A stretch of DNA of 20,904 nucleotides, taken from positions 1 to 20,904 of IMG/VR virus record IMGVR_UViG_3300025853_000825; one strand, written 5' to 3'. The notes beneath the pieces are model-generated. The model saw nothing but the letters and a program-made list of their open reading frames with translations. It was not told the origin of the DNA and searched no databases. Source of the stretch: a virus. This document shows, one piece after another, positions 1-8,197 of this stretch. The position numbers were made by a program, and so were the translations under genes. How positions within the stretch are numbered: the first letter of the stretch is position 1; each line of letters begins with the position of its first letter.

Positions 1-172
1 TATTAGCTACGGCTGCTGCAAGTGCGTCTGTTTGCCATTCGTGGTAAACAGCAGTTGCTTTTGTTTTACCAACTGAACTCATAAAAGGAGTATCAGTAGG
101 AGAGATATTGTAAATCACATCGGTTAAGTCTTCACGATTACCAATGGATTGATAAGTTTGAAATGTTGCCAT
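1..172 (-). CDS. Major capsid protein, SU10/DUF5309 family (N-terminal part)
   Basis: Only the first 57 residues are in the window; the rest runs off the left edge. They begin MATFQTYQSIGNREDLTDVI and continue with an ISPTDTPF motif and a Y-H-E-W-Q-T-D segment. This is the N-terminus I know from the SU10-like (DUF5309) major capsid proteins, HK97-fold subunits that build the icosahedral head. The ATG lies behind an AAGGA site about 9 bases upstream. It follows the scaffold gene by 17 bases in the same leftward late operon, the usual order of portal, scaffold, capsid. The family call rests on recalled N-terminal similarity, not on an alignment. Confidence 0.85.
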   Translation of the reverse strand, partial: MATFQTYQSIGNREDLTDVIYNISPTDTPFMSSVGKTKATAVYHEWQTDALAAAVAN

Positions 173-189
173 TTTTATTCACATCCTTG

Positions 190-1206
190 TTAAATAAAGT
201 TTTCAAATAAAATTGCAGCATCTTCCTTACGACCGGAAGAACGCAATTTTGCCATTTGTTTTTTGCGTATGTCTACATTACCTTCTTTAATCTTAGTGCC
301 GCCTTTAGCCATTTTAGGGGCTTCAGCAACTTTCTTTTTGACACTAGGTTTAGACTTCTGCAACTTATCGTATTGCATAGCCTTATGTAATGTTAAGACA
401 TATCTTGAATCATAGACCTGAGCTAACTCTTGGTCTGTGAATCCAATACTTTTACCGTAGTTACGAATCTCATTTCGGAGTTGTTCGCCTTTGACCTTAT
501 CTGAAAACTCTGGTAGGACTCTATTTAGTTTTTGAGCTTCATCCGCTACATAACGCTGCATAGCTTGTGCATAATCTGCTTGTTGCTCTTTAGCAATGCG
601 ATCTTGCTCTGCCTTGACAGCATTAAGTTGTTCTTTGCGTTCTGTTTGCTCTGCGATTTTAACCGCATATCCTATTGGGTCGTTTTCTTTCAATTGAGCT
701 AAATCTGCTTCAGATGTTCCTGATGTCAGGAACTCCTCAATAGCTCTTAACCTTTGAGCATAAGTATCTCTAACTTGTTTAGACTCTTGTATAGCTTTAT
801 ATTCAGCTTCATTTGCTTTACGAAGCTCTGCAACTTCTTGAGTCTTTTTAGTGTAATCAGCACCAAGTTGATAACCTTGCATTAATTCTTCGAGGGTGAC
901 TTCCTTTTCTTCACCTGCCGCTTTTACACGAAAGGTTTGAGGTTGCTCCTCTTCTTCAACTTCATTGTCATCATCTTCAGAGTCAGCATATTCTTCCACT
1001 TCATCTTCGGTTGCTTCAACAGCTTCCTCGTAATCTGCTTTGTCTTCTGCTTCCTCGCTATCTTGTTCTACTGCCTCTATTGCATCAGCTTCTGGTTGTT
1101 CTGGTGAATCCTCTGCTGCTGTTAAGAAGCCTTCAAATGCGTTAGCTGCTTCATTCACAGTTAGAGTTTCACTTCCCTGTTCGGGAGTCGTGGTTTGCTC
1201 TTCCAT
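190..1206 (-). CDS. Head scaffolding protein
   Basis: A 338-residue protein expected to template procapsid assembly and then leave the head. Residues about 15-95 are extremely acidic, with Glu/Asp runs. Residues about 92-125 carry the motif of phage scaffolds: a short strand pair (FRVKAAGEEKEVTLEELMQG), then Y-x-x-x-A-D-Y-T-K-K-T. A long charged coiled-coil follows to about residue 220, and the C-terminus is basic (KSKPSVKKKVAEAP and on), as expected for capsid binding. Its place between portal and capsid genes supports the role. The start has an AAGGAAAT site. No protease domain is visible, so a separate or no prohead protease must be assumed. Confidence 0.85.
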   Translation of the reverse strand: MEEQTTTPEQGSETLTVNEAANAFEGFLTAAEDSPEQPEADAIEAVEQDSEEAEDKADYEEAVEATEDEVEEYADSEDDDNEVEEEEQPQTFRVKAAGEEKEVTLEELMQGYQLGADYTKKTQEVAELRKANEAEYKAIQESKQVRDTYAQRLRAIEEFLTSGTSEADLAQLKENDPIGYAVKIAEQTERKEQLNAVKAEQDRIAKEQQADYAQAMQRYVADEAQKLNRVLPEFSDKVKGEQLRNEIRNYGKSIGFTDQELAQVYDSRYVLTLHKAMQYDKLQKSKPSVKKKVAEAPKMAKGGTKIKEGNVDIRKKQMAKLRSSGRKEDAAILFENFI

Positions 1207-1261
1207 TTTATTTCCTTTTTATTTGCTAGTTAGGTACTAGCAACCAAGTAGGGAGATTTCC

Positions 1262-1489
1262 CTAAATTTTCCAACGAGCATCTTCAATTTTGCTGGAGTC
1301 AACAATTGATTGAAGGTGTGCTAGTAATTCTTTGGTAGTTTTAATACGTTGATAAGCTCTTTCTCTAATCTCAACCTCATCATCATTAGAGTAAGTAATG
1401 ACGTTTAAATGTTCTTCAATAATAGAATCTATTGCCTCGTTAAACGATTCATTCTTTAGTATGTCTGCAATATCTTGTTTACTTATCAT
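1262..1489 (-). CDS. Small helical protein of the head operon, unknown function
   Basis: 75 residues, acidic and predicted mostly helical (SKQDIADILKNESFNEAIDSIIEEHL near the N-terminus). No recognised motif, signal peptide or membrane segment. The start codon overlaps the portal stop in an ATGA arrangement, so translation is probably coupled to the portal. No strong ribosome site of its own is visible. The position between portal and scaffold suggests a head-assembly or virion accessory role, but this is inference from context only. Confidence 0.75.
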   Translation of the reverse strand: MISKQDIADILKNESFNEAIDSIIEEHLNVITYSNDDEVEIRERAYQRIKTTKELLAHLQSIVDSSKIEDARWKI

Positions 1490-3600
1490 TGTAATTTAGT
1501 TAAATTATTAATTTTATCAATAGCATTAATTAACTCTTTAGATTCTGCAATTTGATTTTTTTGCTGATCACTTTGAGCTTTTTGTGCAAGTTCTAATTCT
1601 TTTAATGCCATTTCTTTTTCAAATTGTAACTGTTTTTGTTGTAATTCAACAGTATCTTGAACCATTTTTAATTCTAATTGTTGTTTTTCTAACTCAAGTT
1701 TAGATTGCTCTGTTTGTGCTTTTAGTTGTGCTTTTTCTCTTTCAACTTGTGCTAGAGCTTCTGCCGCTTGTACTTGTGGGTTACTAGCACTTTGTTGAGC
1801 CTGTAGTTGTGCAAGTTGTTGTGCTTGTTCTTCTGTAACTTCCATGAGGAACTGACTATCATCTTTAAATCCTGCCATATTCACAAACTTGGCTAGTGTA
1901 TCTCGGTATTGTTTTAAATTAACAAGAGGATTACTTAATCCGTATGTTGTAAGCAATTGCTCTTGTTTATCTAAAATCATTTGCATAACGGCTAGTTGTT
2001 CTTGTTTAGAGCCAGTACCTAACCCAACATTAACAGTTATATTGTATTCCTCTTTCCATTCTCTTGGATTCATAGGAACATATTTGTTATTAATTCTAAT
2101 AATGCGTTCTTTTTGTTGGTACTTACATACAAGACCTAGAATACCTTTAAATAAAGATGACACGCCTGTGTCTGCAAAGATACGAGCAATAAGCTCTAGT
2201 TTACCTGCAGCTGCATTTGTCATTGCAGCAACTGCTGTAGCTGTTACATTTTGCAATACATCTGCATTTAGTCCTTGTTGTACATCTGACACACCTGATC
2301 GTTTTGCCTGTACTTGATCTAAATACTCAAGCATTGGAAATGATTGTCCGGCATTAGATTGTACAGTCATAGGCACAATTGCATTAGGATTCTTCATACG
2401 AACCACGCCACCTGCGGTAGATGTTAGCAAGTCATCTAAATTAACTTGTCCCTCTACTGCTCCTACACGATAGTTATTAGTTAAGTATAAGTTATCTAAC
2501 ATTTGGCGTGTGATGGTTGACTTGATAAGTTGCAAGTCCATAGCTCGGTCAGCTAATGAATGACCATAGAATTTATGTGGTATAGGTAGAGGACAAATAC
2601 TGTGGAATGGTATATAGTCACATTCCTCGTTATGAAGTATTTGATTGTTTGAATAACAAACTCTACGAAGTTCTGCCACACCATCGCCATCATAGTCTGC
2701 TTTAATATAGCACTCATAGTATTCAACTAACTGCATGGACTCGTCATCGGAATCCATGTCAGTCGGTTGTTCACCTCGTGTGTATCGTGCTATTCTTTCA
2801 GGACTAAATTCTAATGCATCACCTGTAGATAAAGACATAACGGTATCTTCATCGTAACCCATTGCAATAAGATCAGAACGAGCTAGCATTTTACGGTGTG
2901 CTACAAAATTAGCATCAGCAATGGTTCTTGCTCGTTTACTAATTAAAAATTCTTCAGGTGGTATGTTTTCTACAACAACCTTACCTTTATCTCTTCTTCT
3001 TTTTAGTTTTACATCATGCATTGAAATAGCAGGTGATACTTCCATGCCTGTCATGTCATCAAAAACTGCTTCTTGCACAATAGTAGAATCTTGCTCAATA
3101 ATCTCTACTTCATCGTCTTGCATGATCATGGCTAATTCATCATCGTTCAAGCCATAATATTTTTCTACATTAACATCAACCTTGTCATCCCAATAGGCTT
3201 TGACAACGCCAACCTTTTGCAGCAATGCATCTTTAAACCAGTCATGCATAACCTCAAAGCCATTATTGTCTTTATAGAAGATATGATTAACATACAATGT
3301 GGCTTGTTCTGCTAATTGTTCATCGCCTTGATTAACAGGTTCAAACACTACTGCATCGTCAGATGATGTAAACACACGCATCAGTTGTGGTAATGCACCG
3401 TCAACAACCTCTGCTACTTCACCAGTTACAATCTGTGACTTACCTTCAACTTCATTACCGTAGGGTTCACGAAGATAATATTCTAATGCCTGTTGTCTTT
3501 CATCCGTTGTTTCGGTTTCAAGATAACCAATAGCATCATCTATTTCGCCTTCTACAATGCTTAATAGTAGATTGTCATTCTTTTTTAATCGTTTAGCCAT
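1486..3600 (-). CDS. Portal protein, podovirus (P22/SU10-like) type
   Basis: 704 residues, matching the long portal proteins of P22-like podoviruses. The portal forms the dodecameric ring at one capsid vertex, through which DNA is packaged by terminase and ejected. The N-terminal half shows the expected pattern: an early LEYYLREPYGNEVEGKSQIV segment, 'W-F-K-D-A-L-L-Q-K-V-G-V-V-K-A-Y-W' around residue 125, and a PPEEFLISKRA segment near 215. The last ~110 residues are a Gln/Lys/Glu-rich coiled coil, consistent with a portal barrel. Start is ATG directly after the terminase stop (no gap). Next to TerL and capsid, the identification is secure even though the exact portal family is not. Confidence 0.9.
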   Translation of the reverse strand: MAKRLKKNDNLLLSIVEGEIDDAIGYLETETTDERQQALEYYLREPYGNEVEGKSQIVTGEVAEVVDGALPQLMRVFTSSDDAVVFEPVNQGDEQLAEQATLYVNHIFYKDNNGFEVMHDWFKDALLQKVGVVKAYWDDKVDVNVEKYYGLNDDELAMIMQDDEVEIIEQDSTIVQEAVFDDMTGMEVSPAISMHDVKLKRRRDKGKVVVENIPPEEFLISKRARTIADANFVAHRKMLARSDLIAMGYDEDTVMSLSTGDALEFSPERIARYTRGEQPTDMDSDDESMQLVEYYECYIKADYDGDGVAELRRVCYSNNQILHNEECDYIPFHSICPLPIPHKFYGHSLADRAMDLQLIKSTITRQMLDNLYLTNNYRVGAVEGQVNLDDLLTSTAGGVVRMKNPNAIVPMTVQSNAGQSFPMLEYLDQVQAKRSGVSDVQQGLNADVLQNVTATAVAAMTNAAAGKLELIARIFADTGVSSLFKGILGLVCKYQQKERIIRINNKYVPMNPREWKEEYNITVNVGLGTGSKQEQLAVMQMILDKQEQLLTTYGLSNPLVNLKQYRDTLAKFVNMAGFKDDSQFLMEVTEEQAQQLAQLQAQQSASNPQVQAAEALAQVEREKAQLKAQTEQSKLELEKQQLELKMVQDTVELQQKQLQFEKEMALKELELAQKAQSDQQKNQIAESKELINAIDKINNLTKLQ

Positions 3601-4890
3601 TTAAACTACCCATGAATTGTTTATATTTAGTGGTTTATTCCAATCGTCTGTGCCTTCATCCATGCCTACTGCTAAATAACGCATTGCATCGGCAAAATGT
3701 GATGTCCAATCATGCACAGGCTTGTCAAAAAACACATCCTGCTTCTCATTATAAGTTCTTCTGTAATTACGAAGTGCCGTTACTAGATCTAATGTCTTAT
3801 GATCAAACCAACAGCGTGGTAAAATTCGTCTAACTGCTTGTATACCATCATCTACAGGTAGTTTTGTTACTACCTCACATTGCAAACCAAGCTCATTAAG
3901 TGTTTCTAGCCTGGATTTACCTGTTCCTAGTTCTCTGACTTGGACATCATGTGGTAATAAGTGAGTTGCATCCTTATAGCCTTGATCACGAATCCAATTA
4001 ACATAGTGTGATAGACCTTTACCATGATTTTCATGGCAATCTATGATTCTAATCTCTTTGCCTACAAGTTGGCATACAATAATTGCAGTAGAATCACCTA
4101 CACCAAGATCCCAAGCAGTATATGTTCGTGCTAAATCATCGTATGGCACTTTCGTCATACGACCTTTACCTTCTAATTCGTTAATATCTGATCCATAATA
4201 AGCACCTTCTACAGGAGCATGAAAGGAGCATTCAAATTCTTGCTCATACTTATCTGTGCCCATTTCTTTTTTAGCCGATTCTAGCTCATACTCGTCTAAA
4301 ATCTTGGTTTCTGATGCTTTAAACTCTAGTAGCTTCCAACCTACCTCACCTGACATGGCTTTATCACGCAATGTTTTGAAGTGATTAGAACCCTTAGGTG
4401 TACCAATGAACATTACCCAACCTTTACGATCAGCAATGCATGGTCGTACAATTTCGGTAAACAGATTAGGGTTAATATCTGCAATCTCGTCAATAATAAC
4501 GCCATCCATATAGATACCACGAAGTGCATCAATAGAGTCTGCACCGTAAAGTGATATTCTACGATCCATAAAGTCTACACGCAATTCTGCAATATTTGCT
4601 TTTGCATCCAATGGTCTTGTGTATTCTGTCAGATAATCCCAAGCTACTCTTTTAGCCTGTGCGTAAGTTGGTGCAATGTAACCAAATCTAGGTTTAGGTT
4701 TATCGCACATTAATGCACTATGGATTAATTGTGTTATAGCCGATACGGTTTTGCCCATCCTACGATGTGCTACCACCACAGTAAAACGATTACCATCCAC
4801 GCTTTCGTGGATCATTTCTTGTGGCTTTCTAGGTCTGTAACCTATATCAACAGTTTCCTCTTGGAAGTCCTGTTCTGCAAGATTATTCAT
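3601..4890 (-). CDS. terL: Terminase large subunit
   Basis: 429 residues; the packaging motor ATPase and nuclease that pumps DNA through the portal. ATPase: Walker A AHRRMGKT at 41-48, Walker B VIIDE at 131-135, and the coupling motif FIGTPKG at 161-167. RNase H-like nuclease: AWDLGVGDST with Asp261, an acidic HDVQ near 314-317, and the final metal-binding segment SHFADAMRY with Asp401. All expected acidic residues are present, so the enzyme should be active. It overlaps the small-subunit gene by 8 bases and abuts the portal gene. No strong ribosome site is seen at its start, so translation is likely coupled to the upstream gene. Confidence 0.95.
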   Translation of the reverse strand: MNNLAEQDFQEETVDIGYRPRKPQEMIHESVDGNRFTVVVAHRRMGKTVSAITQLIHSALMCDKPKPRFGYIAPTYAQAKRVAWDYLTEYTRPLDAKANIAELRVDFMDRRISLYGADSIDALRGIYMDGVIIDEIADINPNLFTEIVRPCIADRKGWVMFIGTPKGSNHFKTLRDKAMSGEVGWKLLEFKASETKILDEYELESAKKEMGTDKYEQEFECSFHAPVEGAYYGSDINELEGKGRMTKVPYDDLARTYTAWDLGVGDSTAIIVCQLVGKEIRIIDCHENHGKGLSHYVNWIRDQGYKDATHLLPHDVQVRELGTGKSRLETLNELGLQCEVVTKLPVDDGIQAVRRILPRCWFDHKTLDLVTALRNYRRTYNEKQDVFFDKPVHDWTSHFADAMRYLAVGMDEGTDDWNKPLNINNSWVV

Positions 4891-5140
4891 CTTTTGGTTT
4901 GTTGAGTCCTATTCCTGTAATAACATTTATTGATAATGGTGCATCTACATTACCCTCAATTTCTGTTGATGACAAGTCAGGTAATGATTTTTTAAGTAAA
5001 ATCTCAATAGCTTTTAGCCTTGCCGGTGACAGATCTTCTGTTACACCAATAGCACAATTTTGTAAGACATTGATCAGTTGTGATGCTTGGATTTTTGTCC
5101 TTACCTCATCTTGATGTCTTTTTTTTAATCTTGTTGCCAT
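4883..5140 (-). CDS. terS: Putative terminase small subunit
   Basis: 85 residues, directly upstream of and overlapping TerL. Small subunits recognise the phage DNA and regulate the large subunit. The sequence is a basic N-terminus (MATRLKKRHQDEVRTKIQ) followed by helices and a central SPARLKAIEILLKKSLPDLS segment. This resembles short proteins annotated as TerS in marine phages. No classical helix-turn-helix is obvious. The start is supported by an AGGAAAT site. The call depends mainly on gene order; the protein is short for the family. Confidence 0.65.
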   Translation of the reverse strand: MATRLKKRHQDEVRTKIQASQLINVLQNCAIGVTEDLSPARLKAIEILLKKSLPDLSSTEIEGNVDAPLSINVITGIGLNKPKDE

Positions 5141-5148
5141 GATATTTC

Positions 5149-5610
5149 CTAAAAATCGTAAGTTAATGTTGCAAATATGCCTTTGTCTTGATCATCTTTT
5201 CTTGCTTGAATGTCAAGTAAACCACCTAAAATATTTCTGACTAATCCGGCTTCGTACTGTTTGCCCATCATGTCTGAATCAGTAACTCTAGCGTAAGCAT
5301 CAGGTGTATTAATCATTGCTTGTTTAATATATTCGTCTGGTGTTTTTTGAATCATACCAGATATGTCTATGCCTTGTGGTAATCCTAGTCTTGATGAAAG
5401 ATAAGGCTCTAATACTTTTTGATCTAAATTATAATCTGTGCCACCGGCTATATTTAATAAACCACCGTATGGTGAGAACTGGGTATGACCAACTGCCCCA
5501 CCAATAGTTCGTGCAGAAGGCATAGCATAGGCTTCTAACTCACCAACATATGGCGTAGTTTTATTACCATACAATTGGAAATATTGTCTATAAAAATCAT
5601 CCTCGCCCAT
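5149..5610 (-). CDS. Unknown late protein
   Basis: 153 residues, no family recognised. The N-terminus is MGEDDFYRQYFQLYGNKTTP; the middle is Gly-rich (ARTIGGAVGHTQFSPYGGLLNIAGG); the C-terminus ends in KGIFATLTYDF. That ending resembles the final strand of an outer-membrane barrel, but there is no signal peptide, so a barrel is unlikely. Only a weak purine-rich stretch precedes the start, and the start overlaps the upstream DUF1289 gene by 14 bases, suggesting coupled translation. Position in the late operon favours a virion or assembly role. Confidence 0.7.
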   Translation of the reverse strand: MGEDDFYRQYFQLYGNKTTPYVGELEAYAMPSARTIGGAVGHTQFSPYGGLLNIAGGTDYNLDQKVLEPYLSSRLGLPQGIDISGMIQKTPDEYIKQAMINTPDAYARVTDSDMMGKQYEAGLVRNILGGLLDIQARKDDQDKGIFATLTYDF

Positions 5611-5764
5611 TTTCTTTTTTTATCTGCTCCATTCGTTGTAGCCTAGCTTCTCTAGACATATAAAACCATTGTTCTAAATCGTCATAAGTTCTATGACATG
5701 ATATGCAATTTGTTCCTTCCATACGACATACGCCTGTACAAGGCGAGTCCTCTAGCACTTCCAT
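5597..5764 (-). CDS. DUF1289-like small cysteine protein
   Basis: A 55-codon gene. The protein has SPCTGVCRMEG near residues 7-17, then NCISCHRTYDDLEQW and a basic tail. This is the DUF1289 pattern as I know it (S-P-C-x-G-x-C, C-x-x-C-x-R-T, then an acidic stretch and W). Four cysteines (9, 13, 20, 23) could bind a metal. An in-frame stop sits directly before the ATG, so the start is fixed. The gene overlaps both neighbours (13 bases upstream, 14 downstream) without a clear ribosome site, implying coupled translation. Bacterial members have no firmly known role; here it sits among packaging and virion genes. Confidence 0.75.
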   Translation of the reverse strand: MEVLEDSPCTGVCRMEGTNCISCHRTYDDLEQWFYMSREARLQRMEQIKKENGRG

Positions 5765-6006
5765 CTACGCATAGACGCTTTTGCTCTTTCTGCATTTTTA
5801 CTTTTTTTAACAACCCCACCCATCCTAGCACAGAAAGATTTTTTTCTTGCTGCATCTTTTTTAGTTTTAGGGTTAGGTGCAGGTGGTTTAAGTTTGCTAC
5901 CTGTAGCTCGGTTGTATTTTGCTCTACCTTTAGCAGTCAGTCCTGCACCACGCTTGGTTGATAGTTTTTCACCACGACCTACAGATAGCTTGACTGATTT
6001 TGCCAT
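5752..6006 (-). CDS. Basic conserved phage protein (DUF6321-like)
   Basis: 84 residues, strongly basic. It contains a GLTAKGRAKYNRATGSKLKPP segment near 22-42, a KSFCARMGG motif near 56-64 and the ending SMRRWKC. This combination is common in small proteins of marine and cyanobacterial-type phages, which I recall as DUF6321; the family name is from memory. The charge suggests nucleic-acid binding, perhaps with packaged DNA. The start overlaps the preceding stop by one base (TAATG). Confidence 0.75.
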   Translation of the reverse strand: MAKSVKLSVGRGEKLSTKRGAGLTAKGRAKYNRATGSKLKPPAPNPKTKKDAARKKSFCARMGGVVKKSKNAERAKASMRRWKC

Positions 6007-6164
6007 TAGTTCATACCTGTTTTTTCACAACGCTGTAAGCGTATACAACCAAGATCAATAATAAAGTAACTAAAATGATGTGTGTTCTTGCTATCATCCA
6101 TTTTGCTATCTTCATAAAATTCAAATCCAAATTGTAAACCTGCGAAAAAATGCCATGACCACAT
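6006..6164 (-). CDS. Small conserved-type protein, unknown function
   Basis: 52 residues, starting MWSWHFFAGLQFGFEFYEDS and later FSYFIIDLGCIRLQRCEK. The pattern of an aromatic N-terminus, GLQFGFEF, an acidic linker and an IIDLG strand is one I recall from small uncharacterised phage proteins. AAGGATTAATT precedes the ATG, giving a good ribosome site that decides this frame. The stop overlaps the next start (TAATG). A second frame inside the same DNA encodes a 34-residue hydrophobic peptide, discussed in the findings. Confidence 0.65.
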   Translation of the reverse strand: MWSWHFFAGLQFGFEFYEDSKMDDSKNTHHFSYFIIDLGCIRLQRCEKTGMN

Positions 6165-6166
6165 AA

Positions 6167-7909
6167 TTAATCCTTAGTAGCTATAATCATTCCCTTTTCT
6201 ATTTTAACATTAGGGAATACTTTTTTAACGGTTGATAAATAGTCTTGTAATTTTTTATTTTGTTGGTATTGATCTGCACCTGTTACTTTACCTACGCCTG
6301 ACTTGTTACCTTCGTAGACTGTGATATAAACTTTACCATTAGGTTTAATGTGTTTATAGGCAGTCTCTAGTGTTTTAATTTGATTTGCTTCATCAGGAAT
6401 AACATTAAGTACATTACTAATGGTAGCAGTATCGGCAGTATTACGAGCCTCATTTAAAACCATTGTATTATGTTCGGCAGTCCTATTAAAAGGATCATAC
6501 ACTAAATTTTTCACATTCTTATCTGCTAAGAACTCAGTTGCATTATCAAACTTACCACCACCAACATCTAGGTTTACAGTACCTGAGTCCCAATCTAGTT
6601 TGTTAAAGACGGCAGGTAGCTTGTCTTTGTTAATACTTGTCTTAGCACTTGTGTATTGTTGATCTATTAAACCCTTAGGAGGTGTAAATGCTTCTGTGCT
6701 TCTATTGACCGTTTGAGCCTCATAATAAGGCATGATGTTATCTAGCCATTGTTGGTTAAATTCTTGTGTAGGGAATCCAAGATCAAATGCCCTATGGTCA
6801 ACACTTATAGGTTTACCTAATAAACGCCTTTCGTTATAAAAATCTTGAAACATCTTATCGTAAGGTATAGGTACTTCTGTCTGACCTACGAGTAATCCAC
6901 CTATGTTTGTATTGTAGGTTGGATGAGGAACTCTAGGGTTAGTAATAATTAATTTATTAGGGTCTATCTGTCCTATACGATAGCCTGTAGACAAGTCAGG
7001 TAGGTCTAACAAATTAGGGTCTGTGATACCTTTTTTAACAGGAGCAATATCAGGAAAGCCTTTATTCTGAAATTCTTTTAATTGGCTTACCCTAGTAAAC
7101 TCATGCCTTAACGCACCTGCTTGATCAGTATTGTTAATTAACTGTGCTTCTGCATCAGGATGGTTAAGTCCTTTCCATTCAGGTCTTGTCTTACGAACGG
7201 ATTCATCAAATTCTTTAATATATTTCTTAGGAATATCTTGTGCCTTGATATCCTGAAATAGAGCATCACTTAACATAGTGTTATGCCCTAGTGAACCATG
7301 TCCTGCAGTTGTATATATTAGGTAAGGATCACGCCCTTCCTCTGTTATCTCTCTTGCTTTGTTAGCTATGGTAGTGACACGACCTTTTTCACTTGCCCAT
7401 ATGTCAGGATTGTAGTCCATGAATCTACCACCACCTGTTAACTTCACAGATTCAGGTAACACTTGATTATTAATTTCAGTTAGGTAGCCTATGTTTGATC
7501 GATCACCTTTAGCACCAATACCTGTACCACCATAGAGGCGTTCAGGATTAATCAAAGGGACTGTCTTTTCATTCTTAAACGGCACTACTTTTGATGTCAT
7601 AGTGTCAAAAGGTTGATTTAATTTTGTACTACTAATAGGATGCCATAGCCCTAGTGCTTCTGCTTCTGCCCTAGACATGGTCTTACCTATCAACCCACCT
7701 ACCTTAGTGAGTGGACTAGCTAATTCTATAGCACCTTCAGGCGTAGTCACATATTGACCATACTCATCTAGTGCCTGAGATACTCTCTTATTACCTTCCT
7801 CGATGTCACCTCTAGTATAAGCAGTTATAGGTGCTTGCAGATCCTCTAAGTAGTCCCATATATTCTTACCTAGATTTTGAAAGCCTAAGCCTGTTAAGTA
7901 ATCTGCCAT
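6167..7909 (-). CDS. Large virion-type polyvalent protein with C-terminal SAM methyltransferase domain
   Basis: 580 residues in two parts. Residues about 80-400 (from EALGLWHPISSTKLNQP to QQWLDNIMPYYEA, with ASEKGRVTTIANKAREI and ITDPNLLDLP between) resemble a domain I recall from long late proteins of marine phages and prophages; its activity is unknown to me. Residues about 435-580 form a class I methyltransferase fold: LDVGGGKFDNAT 447-458, YDPFNR 471-476, SNVLNVI 498-504, PNGKVYITVYEG 523-534. The target could be DNA, RNA or protein. Lying in the late operon, it may be packaged and injected as an anti-defence protein, as proposed for polyvalent proteins; that is inference. The start follows a GAGGAAGT site two bases after the previous stop. 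Confidence 0.75.
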   Translation of the reverse strand: MADYLTGLGFQNLGKNIWDYLEDLQAPITAYTRGDIEEGNKRVSQALDEYGQYVTTPEGAIELASPLTKVGGLIGKTMSRAEAEALGLWHPISSTKLNQPFDTMTSKVVPFKNEKTVPLINPERLYGGTGIGAKGDRSNIGYLTEINNQVLPESVKLTGGGRFMDYNPDIWASEKGRVTTIANKAREITEEGRDPYLIYTTAGHGSLGHNTMLSDALFQDIKAQDIPKKYIKEFDESVRKTRPEWKGLNHPDAEAQLINNTDQAGALRHEFTRVSQLKEFQNKGFPDIAPVKKGITDPNLLDLPDLSTGYRIGQIDPNKLIITNPRVPHPTYNTNIGGLLVGQTEVPIPYDKMFQDFYNERRLLGKPISVDHRAFDLGFPTQEFNQQWLDNIMPYYEAQTVNRSTEAFTPPKGLIDQQYTSAKTSINKDKLPAVFNKLDWDSGTVNLDVGGGKFDNATEFLADKNVKNLVYDPFNRTAEHNTMVLNEARNTADTATISNVLNVIPDEANQIKTLETAYKHIKPNGKVYITVYEGNKSGVGKVTGADQYQQNKKLQDYLSTVKKVFPNVKIEKGMIIATKD

Positions 7910-7911
7910 GA

Positions 7912-8067
7912 CTACTTCCTCTTATTCTTTTTCTTATTCTTTTTAGAGTTTGGAAATCCTGCCTTCATGTTAGCGTAATCTTTATCCGATATAGTGGACT
8001 TGCTCTTAGATCTACTAATGCCTTTTTTCTTACGAGCATTGATGTTGGCATAAAGTCCTTTACCCAT
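7912..8067 (-). CDS. Small lysine-rich late protein (GLYANI type)
   Basis: 51 residues beginning MGKGLYANINARKKKGISRS, then KSKSTISDKDYANMKAGFPN and a tail that is nearly all Lys/Asn/Arg. I recall this GLYANI...SKSTIS...YANMKAGFP pattern from tiny proteins of many environmental phages; no function is known to me. The charge suggests DNA or RNA contact, for example in the packaged genome. A TTAAGAGAAAAT stretch gives a weak ribosome site, and the ATG overlaps the preceding stop by one base. Confidence 0.75.
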   Translation of the reverse strand: MGKGLYANINARKKKGISRSKSKSTISDKDYANMKAGFPNSKKNKKKNKRK

Positions 8068-8195
8068 TATTTTCTCTTAAGTTTTTTCAAACCTATCTTC
8101 ACTAAGGTTTTAGATTCAGTTTTATCTTTTTTAGGTTTCTTTGCGTTGTTAAGATAATCTGCAAACTGATTTAAATTCTGTTCAGTCATTGCCAT
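8067..8195 (-). CDS. Small basic late protein, unknown function
   Basis: 42 residues: a short polar N-terminus (MAMTEQNLNQFADYLNNA) followed by a Lys-rich half ending KIGLKKLKRK. A GAGAGGAAAC site stands about 6 bases before the ATG. Its stop overlaps the next ATG (TAATG). A second in-frame ATG two codons later is possible. I recognise no family. The ribosome site and tight packing argue that it is translated. Confidence 0.65.
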   Translation of the reverse strand: MAMTEQNLNQFADYLNNAKKPKKDKTESKTLVKIGLKKLKRK

Positions 8196-8197
8196 GA

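Noticed and set aside
1889-2317. 142-codon plus-strand frame inside the portal gene
   Set aside because: Antisense shadow of a well-supported portal gene, with no ribosome site and a composition unlike a real protein.
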